Positions 1-4,481 of a stretch of 6,678 nt of DNA are shown here, in pieces. The position numbers and the translations under genes are program-made. Under the pieces are notes generated by a model. That model ran no database searches. It saw only the letters and a program-made list of their open reading frames with translations, and had not been told where the DNA came from. Location of the stretch: positions 1 to 6,678 of the forward strand of contig JAPUJL010000119.1 in assembly GCA_027296185.1 (NCBI GenBank), written 5' to 3'. Position 1 is the first letter of the stretch. Every line of letters begins with the position of its first letter. Origin of the DNA: SAR324 cluster bacterium (GTDB lineage Bacteria; SAR324; JACQKK01).

Positions 1-1
1 C

Positions 2-430
2 CTGAGTCAGGAAATCTTCCTCCGCGTCTACAAGAACATCCATAACTACCAGCACAACTACTCCTTCTACACCTGGCTGTACCGGATCACGGTCAACTGC
101 TGCATCGACTACCTGAGAAAGCGGAAGCGCCAACCGTTTAGCGTTTCTCTGTCCCAGGGGATCCCGGGAGACAGCTGGGAATCCGGGAAGGATCAGGAGC
201 TTCCCGACGAGAAATATGTGCCCGAGAAATCGGCGCTGACCCGTGAGCTGAACGATATTCTCAATGAGGCGATCGACCAGCTCTCCGATAAGCTGAAGGT
301 GATCGAGGGATTTTCCTACGACGAGATCGCGGAGATTCTCGAATGCTCCCGCGGTACCGTGAAATCTCGGCTGTTCCGGGCCCGTGAACGGCTCAAGATC
401 CTGCTCGGCCCACACTTCGGCCGGGATTGA
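2..430 (+). CDS. ECF (RpoE-type, sigma-70 family) RNA polymerase sigma factor, 5'-truncated by the window edge
   Basis: An alternative sigma factor that directs RNA polymerase to a stress or envelope-type regulon. The frame is open from the window edge, so the start lies upstream; 142 residues are visible and perhaps 40-60 N-terminal ones are missing. Visible residues 1-43 are region 2: a QEIFLRVYKNI segment (2.2) followed by FYTWLYRITVNCCIDYLRKRKR (2.3-2.4, -10 recognition). A variable linker covers about 44-85. Region 4 is at about 86-134 and ends in the helix-turn-helix SYDEIAEILECSRGTVKSRLFRARERL, which contacts the -35 element. Oddity: between LSDK (visible 94-97) and the EGFSYDEIA segment about six residues usual for the family are absent, which shortens the first part of the region 4 core. 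The zinc-finger anti-sigma gene follows at 535. The family call is very secure; the regulon and the inducing signal cannot be read from the sequence. Confidence 0.93.
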   Translation: MSQEIFLRVYKNIHNYQHNYSFYTWLYRITVNCCIDYLRKRKRQPFSVSLSQGIPGDSWESGKDQELPDEKYVPEKSALTRELNDILNEAIDQLSDKLKVIEGFSYDEIAEILECSRGTVKSRLFRARERLKILLGPHFGRD

Positions 431-520
431 CTCGGCCGCCGGCCCGCAATGATAATGGTGAGCGGGCGAAAGTTCCGATTGGCACACCGGCTCTCACGGG
501 CCGGTTACCGCCACACGACC

Positions 521-524
521 GAGG
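521..524 (+). promoter_or_regulatory. Ribosome binding site supporting the anti-sigma start at 535
   Basis: GAGG followed by AAAAGCGCAT and ATG, a spacing of 10 bases, slightly long but usable. It favours ATG 535 over the in-frame TTG at 427, which overlaps the sigma stop as TTGA but has no clear Shine-Dalgarno sequence before it. Confidence 0.55.
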
Positions 525-534
525 AAAAGCGCAT

Positions 535-810
535 ATGAACCGCCGGAAGAATCCCGCCTGCGAGGCGATCGCGGTCGATTTGTCCGCCTATTACGACGGC
601 GAGTTGGAAGGGGATCGCACCGCAGGGGTGGAGGCCCACTTGAGCGATTGCGCCGCCTGCCGCTCCCAACTCGACAAAATGGTGAAGCTCAGCAACGCCC
701 TGCGTGCCATCGGCAATCTCGGCGCCCCCAAGCGGCCGCTGATCGAGGAGTTACTGCGGGAATTGGACAAGGAGGATCGAAAGCAGGAGAAAAACACCTC
801 CTCCGCTTAA
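535..810 (+). CDS. Soluble zinc-finger anti-sigma factor (ZAS / zf-HC2 type)
   Basis: Predicted cytoplasmic anti-sigma factor of 91 residues that would bind and hold inactive the sigma factor encoded just upstream. Residues 9-46 form the ZAS domain: C9, then the family segment LSAYYDGELEG (16-26), then H35-x3-C39-x2-C42. The 26-residue step from C9 to H35 equals that between C11 and H37 of Streptomyces RsrA, so all four zinc ligands appear present. The rest (about 47-91) is charged and helical, ends in a Glu/Lys-rich tail, and has no membrane segment, so this is not an RseA-like membrane anti-sigma. ATG 535 is chosen because it has a GAGG site and starts just before the domain; TTG 427 would add 36 Pro/Arg-rich residues unlike the family. 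The gap to the sigma stop is 104 bp. The family is secure; pairing with the neighbour is inferred from position. Confidence 0.88.
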   Translation: MNRRKNPACEAIAVDLSAYYDGELEGDRTAGVEAHLSDCAACRSQLDKMVKLSNALRAIGNLGAPKRPLIEELLRELDKEDRKQEKNTSSA

Positions 811-823
811 CTACCTCACCCGA

Positions 824-1804
824 TCACTCGTTGTTGTTCAGATAGCGGTAGGTTTCGAAGGCGGTGTTCGCCTCCTCAAGCCGGTTCAATTTCAACAGGA
901 TGTTCTTCTTCACGCCGAACACGTCTTTCAGGGCGGGGTCGATCTTCTCGGCTCGTTCGCAAGCCACCAGCGCGTCCTCGTAGTTCTCTTCCATGATCAG
1001 GATTCTCGCGTGGGCCATCAGCGAGAGGGGCGATTCGGCCACTTCCAGGGCCTTGACGATGTTGGGCTTGGCCTTCTCCAGGTACGATTCGCACTTGGCG
1101 GGGTCCTCGGCTTCCGTCGCCAGGCGGTAATAGGTAAGGGCCATGTTGCGGAAACCGGTGTCGTAGGTGGGATTGGATTTTACCGCCCGGCCGAAGTATT
1201 CCAGCGCGGTATCGACCTGTTTTTGTTGAAGGAACAGGATGCCCATGTTGTTGTTGGCGATCGGATTCTCCGGCTCTCGGTCGAGGGTCTTCACCACAAC
1301 CAGCTTCTTCTTTTCCAGGGCCGCTTCCTTCCGCTTGCCCAGCATGTCGAAGGCTTTGGCCATGTTGGCGTAGGCTTTTTCGCTCAAGGGGTCGCGCACC
1401 ACCGCCTCGCGGTACTGTTCGATGGCAGCGGTGACGTTACTGCGCCCGCCCTTCTTCAGCAGGACGTCCCCAATCGCCTCGTAGGCAGGGGTGAATTCGG
1501 AGTCCAGCTCCAGGGCCCGCTTGAAGGCGATGGTGGCCTGGGCGAAGTTTCGGTTTTCCATCAGGACGCGCCCCCGCTTCACCATGCTCTTGGGCGTGTC
1601 CTTGGTGAACAGTTTCAAGGGGTTGAGCTTGGCGAAGAAGCCTTTCTTCCCAGAATCGTCACCCTCCTCCGGCTCCGGCAGCTTGTCGGCGGCAACGGTC
1701 GGCGGGGCCGGGCGCGCCTCTGCCTCCTCGGCAGCCGGGGGGGCCTCGGCCACGGCGGACGGCGCTTCGGGTGTGTCGCTGGGCGGGTTCGAGTCCTCGG
1801 TCAT
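824..1804 (-). CDS. Tetratricopeptide-repeat (TPR) protein with acidic, proline-rich N-terminus
   Basis: A 326-residue protein of unknown specific role; TPR arrays are protein-protein interaction scaffolds. Residues 1-50 are low-complexity and rich in Ala, Pro and Glu, probably disordered. A basic, aromatic stretch (KKGFFAKLNPLKLFTK, 53-68) follows, and then about seven TPR-like helical pairs from 73 to the end. The clearest are 73-106 (A-x-x-AF-x-RALELD), 107-140 (ending YREAVVRDP), 182-215 (NNNMGILFLQQKQ, ending FGRAVKSNP) and 262-292 (ending CERAEKIDP). No signal peptide or membrane segment is seen, so it is probably cytoplasmic. The ATG has GGAG at 1812-1815 (complement) with a 7-base spacing. 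It lies 124 bp downstream of the folate enzyme gene on the same strand and ends 13 bp from the convergent anti-sigma gene. I do not recognise it as a named family. Confidence 0.85.
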   Translation of the reverse strand: MTEDSNPPSDTPEAPSAVAEAPPAAEEAEARPAPPTVAADKLPEPEEGDDSGKKGFFAKLNPLKLFTKDTPKSMVKRGRVLMENRNFAQATIAFKRALELDSEFTPAYEAIGDVLLKKGGRSNVTAAIEQYREAVVRDPLSEKAYANMAKAFDMLGKRKEAALEKKKLVVVKTLDREPENPIANNNMGILFLQQKQVDTALEYFGRAVKSNPTYDTGFRNMALTYYRLATEAEDPAKCESYLEKAKPNIVKALEVAESPLSLMAHARILIMEENYEDALVACERAEKIDPALKDVFGVKKNILLKLNRLEEANTAFETYRYLNNNE

Positions 1805-1811
1805 CGGACCA

Positions 1812-1815
1812 CTCC
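1812..1815 (-). promoter_or_regulatory. Ribosome binding site of the TPR gene
   Basis: On the minus strand this reads GGAG, seven bases before the ATG whose first base is 1804. It supports that start over internal methionines such as M74. Confidence 0.6.
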
Positions 1816-1828
1816 GGCGATTTCGGTC

Positions 1829-1877
1829 ATTCCGCCCGTTCGAATCCCCGGATTCCCAATCGATCGGGCGGCGGAAT
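1829..1877. repeat. Nested inverted repeat in the spacer upstream of the TPR gene
   Basis: The outer arms are ATTCCGCCCG (1829-1838) and CGGGCGGCGGAAT (1865-1877), which pair apart from a three-base bulge. Inside them lies GAATCC-CC-GGATTC (1842-1855), six paired bases around a two-base centre. No T-run follows on either strand, so it does not look like an intrinsic terminator. It sits 25-73 bp before the TPR start codon and could be an operator or a 5' leader structure; its function is unknown. Confidence 0.45.
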
Positions 1878-1928
1878 ATCGCGCGGCTGAACTTGACGGA
1901 TAACGAAAGGTTTCAGTGCTCTAGAAGT

Positions 1929-2594
1929 TTAACGCGGATATCCCGAAAAGTCTCCACTTTCGGTCAGCACCCAGTGCACCGGAACGTCCCGATCCTCCAT
2001 GGGAACCTGGGGCACGAGCTGAGCCTGGAACGCGGCCGCGACGAATTCCACGCCCCGGGTGGAGCCTCCGGGAGACCGGTTCCATTCCTTGGCCTGTGAA
2101 AGTTCGGCCAGAAACCGGTCGTAATACCCCTTTCCGTGTCCCAGGCGGCCGCCCCGGCGGTCGAAGGCCACGCCGGGCACGACCACCAGATCGATCGCGG
2201 ACCAATCCCGCACCCATTCGCGCCCCTCCGGGGGTGGCTCCGGAATGTTCAGGGGCCCCGGCGCGAGCGAATTGCCGGGCGACCAGCGCGCCACACCCAG
2301 CCGGTTCTCCGCGGGAATCTGCACCGGAACGTAGGTGGGAATCCCCCGCTCCGCGCAGGCCTGGAAGATGGGGGCCGTCCTCACCTCGATCGGCAGATTG
2401 AAGAAGCAATGCACCCCGCGGGCATTGCGAAAGGCGGGCAAGCGGAACAGGGCCTCCTGGATCCTGGCCGAGGCGTCCCGCCGATCCACCTCGCTCATGG
2501 CCTTTAGCCGGGCTAGGGTCTCCCGCCGCAGGACCGCCTTCGCCGCGGCCGGCGAATCGGCGGGGGGCGGCCGCTCAGCGGTTGTGCGGGCCAT
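1929..2594 (-). CDS. 5-formyltetrahydrofolate cyclo-ligase (5,10-methenyltetrahydrofolate synthetase)
   Basis: Converts 5-formyl-THF and ATP to 5,10-methenyl-THF, ADP and phosphate. This clears the 5-formyl-THF made as a side product by serine hydroxymethyltransferase and returns it to the one-carbon pool; it acts in the cytoplasm. The protein has 221 residues, slightly longer than the usual 180-200. It carries the family's K-x-x-x-R-x-x-x-L start (about 19-30), a central beta/alpha fold, and the nucleotide/folate signature at 139-160, seen as VVPGVAFDRRGGRLGHGKG followed by YYDR. Near the C-terminus PMEDRDVPVHWVLTE (198-212) matches the family's usual P-x-E-x-x-D-V-P-x-x-x-V-x-T-E segment. 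The extra length comes from an Ala/Pro-rich N-terminus and about 10 residues after the signature (168-180). The ATG lies inside the end of the radical SAM gene (20 bp overlap) with no strong Shine-Dalgarno sequence, so translation is probably coupled. The family is also called YgfA or FAU1. Confidence 0.93.
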   Translation of the reverse strand: MARTTAERPPPADSPAAAKAVLRRETLARLKAMSEVDRRDASARIQEALFRLPAFRNARGVHCFFNLPIEVRTAPIFQACAERGIPTYVPVQIPAENRLGVARWSPGNSLAPGPLNIPEPPPEGREWVRDWSAIDLVVVPGVAFDRRGGRLGHGKGYYDRFLAELSQAKEWNRSPGGSTRGVEFVAAAFQAQLVPQVPMEDRDVPVHWVLTESGDFSGYPR

Positions 2595-4332
2595 CGGGCT
2601 GGGTCAACTCGGCTAGGGTGGGGTGGAAGAAATAGCCGCGCCTGGCCTCGGGGTAGGAAAAGCCGTACCACACCGGCCGGCTGCTCGGCACCAGCCGGGC
2701 CCGCCCTCCGCTGAGTTCGATGCGATGGCGGAAGGGGACGGCGGCGGTGCGGCCGTCCCGGCGGCTCCCCCGCCCCGGTCCGCCGTTGGTGCGCAGCTCA
2801 CCATCCATGAGGAAGTCCGGCACCCGGTTGGCGCGGTGGTGATAGAAGTAGTCCAGCCGCAGCAGATCGAGCAGTTCCGCGTCGCCCGGCCCGCCGTGAA
2901 AACATTCCAGCAGATGGCGGTAGAGGCTGTCCAGGCTGTGAGAGACCAGGAGCAGTCCCCGCTCGCGGAAGTAGCCGGCGATTTTCTCGAAGACGTCCCA
3001 GGGCGCCATGGAGTCGAACAGATACTCCAGCGTGAAGGCGAACCGCCCGGAATTGTAGTAGGCGTCGAAGGCCTTCTCGAACCGTTTGAGGTCGATCAGC
3101 TCTTCCGCGGACAGAAGCCGGTGGCGGATCACCTCGTAGGGGGGCCGCTCCTGGAAGACATACCCTTCCTCCTCGATCAACTGGCGGATGGGCGCCCCGG
3201 GCAGAAACTTGAGGAAGCCGAGCTGCAATTCGTGGGGACGGACGGCGATCGTTGCCTCGAAGGAGCGGCGGATATGCGCCACCGTCTCCCCCGGCAGGCC
3301 CCACACCAGGTCGGCGTGTAAATGCACCCGGCCCGCGTGGCGGAGGCGATGCATCATGGCGAACAGCTGTTCGTGGCGCTGGCGGCGTTCGATCCGTCCC
3401 AGCACCGCCTCGTCGGTGGTCTGCACGCCGATTTCGAACTGGAACCGGCCCGGCGGCGCCCGATCGAGCAGATCCACGAGGGTGTCGTCCAACAGGTCGC
3501 CGACGACCTCGAAGTGGAACGCCACTCCCTCGAAGTCCATCAACCACCGGAAGAACTCGCGCACCCTGGACTTGCGCAAGTTGAAGGTGCGGTCGAGGAA
3601 CTTGATGCGCCGGGCACCGTGAGCGATCAGGGTTTCGATCTGGGCCTTGACCGCATCGTCGTCGAAGAACCGCACTTGCTTGTCCAATGCGGAAAGGCAG
3701 AAGGAACAGTGGAAGGGGCAGCCCCGCGAGGTTTCCAGGTACGCCAGCCGGTGCTCCAATCCGGACAGGTCCTCCTCCCGGTAGGGCAGTTCCCCCAACT
3801 CCGGCAAGTCCGTGCCGTAGGCGCGCCACCGGGCGAGTGCATCGGGCGGGGGTCGCTCGGCCCGCGAGAGGTATCCCAGCAGCTCCACCCACTTGCGCTC
3901 CCCCTCCCCGCCGATGACGTAATCGATGGTGGGCGCAGGCGGTCCGGGCTCGAAGGAAACTTCCGGTCCGCCGACAACGATGACCAGCTCGGGCCGCTGC
4001 TTCTTGAGCAACTCGATCAGGGCGAAGGTGGGCTCCCGGTTCCAGATGTAGACGCTGAATCCCAATACCGCGGGCCGTAACGCTTGCAGTTCCGCCGCCA
4101 TTTTCCAGGCCGGCATCTGGATCGTGAACTCCCGCAGCCAGACCTGTGAGAATCCCGCCGCCTGTGCCACGTTGCGCAGATAACGCAGCGAGAGCGCCAG
4201 GTGCACGAACTTGGCGTTCAGGGTCGCCAGGCCGATGGAAGCGTCCGCCGCCAAGGGGGCGGCGGAACCCCGGGCCGATTCCTGCGCCGGGGCGCTCCCA
4301 ACCGATGGAGGGGCTTGTGGGGACGGCATCAT
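2575..4332 (-). CDS. B12-binding-domain radical SAM protein with C-terminal DUF4080 domain
   Basis: Predicted [4Fe-4S]/S-adenosylmethionine radical enzyme; the reaction and substrate of the DUF4080 group are not known to me. The product has 585 residues. Residues 1-30 are a Pro/Ala-rich tail. About 32-160 is the cobalamin-binding-type Rossmann domain, with LNAKFVHLALSLRYLRN, the GGPE turn (121-124) and the GEGE segment (142-145); the D-x-H-x-x-G cobalamin-ligand motif is not seen. The radical SAM core has the cluster cysteines C205-x3-C209-x2-C212 within TSRGCPFHCSFCLS, then KFLDRTFN (244-251), FQFEIGVQT (297-305) and HADLVWGLPGE (339-349). The DUF4080 part begins near LQLGFLKFLPG (369-379) and runs to the end. 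ATG 4332 is chosen because AGGA lies seven bases before it. A GTG at 4398 would add 22 unusual residues with no Shine-Dalgarno sequence. The gene overlaps the folate cyclo-ligase gene and is divergent from fadB. Confidence 0.88.
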   Translation of the reverse strand: MMPSPQAPPSVGSAPAQESARGSAAPLAADASIGLATLNAKFVHLALSLRYLRNVAQAAGFSQVWLREFTIQMPAWKMAAELQALRPAVLGFSVYIWNREPTFALIELLKKQRPELVIVVGGPEVSFEPGPPAPTIDYVIGGEGERKWVELLGYLSRAERPPPDALARWRAYGTDLPELGELPYREEDLSGLEHRLAYLETSRGCPFHCSFCLSALDKQVRFFDDDAVKAQIETLIAHGARRIKFLDRTFNLRKSRVREFFRWLMDFEGVAFHFEVVGDLLDDTLVDLLDRAPPGRFQFEIGVQTTDEAVLGRIERRQRHEQLFAMMHRLRHAGRVHLHADLVWGLPGETVAHIRRSFEATIAVRPHELQLGFLKFLPGAPIRQLIEEEGYVFQERPPYEVIRHRLLSAEELIDLKRFEKAFDAYYNSGRFAFTLEYLFDSMAPWDVFEKIAGYFRERGLLLVSHSLDSLYRHLLECFHGGPGDAELLDLLRLDYFYHHRANRVPDFLMDGELRTNGGPGRGSRRDGRTAAVPFRHRIELSGGRARLVPSSRPVWYGFSYPEARRGYFFHPTLAELTQPDGPHNR

Positions 4333-4339
4333 GTTGGTT

Positions 4340-4343
4340 TCCT
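4340..4343 (-). promoter_or_regulatory. Ribosome binding site fixing the radical SAM start at 4332
   Basis: On the minus strand this reads AGGA within CACAGGAAACCAAC, immediately before ATG 4332 (7-base spacing). The upstream GTG at 4398 lacks any comparable site. Confidence 0.65.
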
Positions 4344-4433
4344 GTGACCGGGACGATAGAATGGACTCACGGTTACCGATGAATTGAGCGTATTCCACGG
4401 TTCGGCCGAGAACAAGGTGCGGAAATCTCCCCA

Positions 4434-4469
4434 GCCGAATCCCGCCCCGAATTCCGCCGCGAATTCAGA
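4434..4469. repeat. Three imperfect 12-bp tandem units upstream of fadB
   Basis: The units are GCCGAATCCCGC (4434-4445), CCCGAATTCCGC (4446-4457) and CGCGAATTCAGA (4458-4469). Neighbouring units agree at 10 of 12 and 9 of 12 positions. The last two contain the palindrome GAATTC twice, at 4449-4454 and 4461-4466. The block ends 12 bp before the fadB start codon. Confidence 0.5.
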
Positions 4470-4472
4470 ATG

Positions 4473-4476
4473 AGGA
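4473..4476 (+). promoter_or_regulatory. Ribosome binding site fixing the fadB start at 4482
   Basis: AGGA, within GAGGA, lies five bases before ATG 4482. The in-frame ATG at 4470 would place this site inside the coding region and has no Shine-Dalgarno sequence of its own. Confidence 0.7.
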
Positions 4477-4481
4477 ACCCC

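Larger units (their letters stand above)
4333..4481. promoter_or_regulatory. Divergent intergenic region between the radical SAM gene and fadB
   Basis: The promoters for both divergent genes should lie in these 149 bp. I see no pair of -35/-10 boxes good enough to place on either strand, and no FadR-type operator that I can recognise. The fadB-proximal end holds a 12-bp-periodic repeat. Confidence 0.5.

Noticed and set aside
427..534. N-terminal extension of the anti-sigma factor from TTG 427
   Set aside because: The extra 36 residues are Pro/Arg-rich and unlike the family, and no Shine-Dalgarno sequence precedes the TTG; ATG 535 has one. Kept only as a possible coupling option.
1010..1903. 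A 297-codon plus-strand frame antisense to the TPR gene
   Set aside because: It mirrors the TPR coding sequence; its Gly/Leu/Gln-rich composition and lack of motifs mark it as a shadow.
1893..1920. A TTGAC -35-like box on the plus strand
   Set aside because: No -10 box lies at 16-18 bp and it would point into the 3' end of an oppositely oriented gene.
2798..3892. A 364-codon minus-strand frame inside the radical SAM gene
   Set aside because: It is a shifted-frame shadow of the radical SAM gene, Arg/Pro/Gly-rich with no motif.
3322..4080. A 252-codon plus-strand frame antisense to the radical SAM gene
   Set aside because: It overlaps the radical SAM core, which has clear catalytic cysteines; no independent support.
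4333..4398. Longer radical SAM protein starting at GTG 4398
   Set aside because: There is no ribosome binding site before the GTG, while ATG 4332 has AGGA at the right distance and leaves the domain complete.
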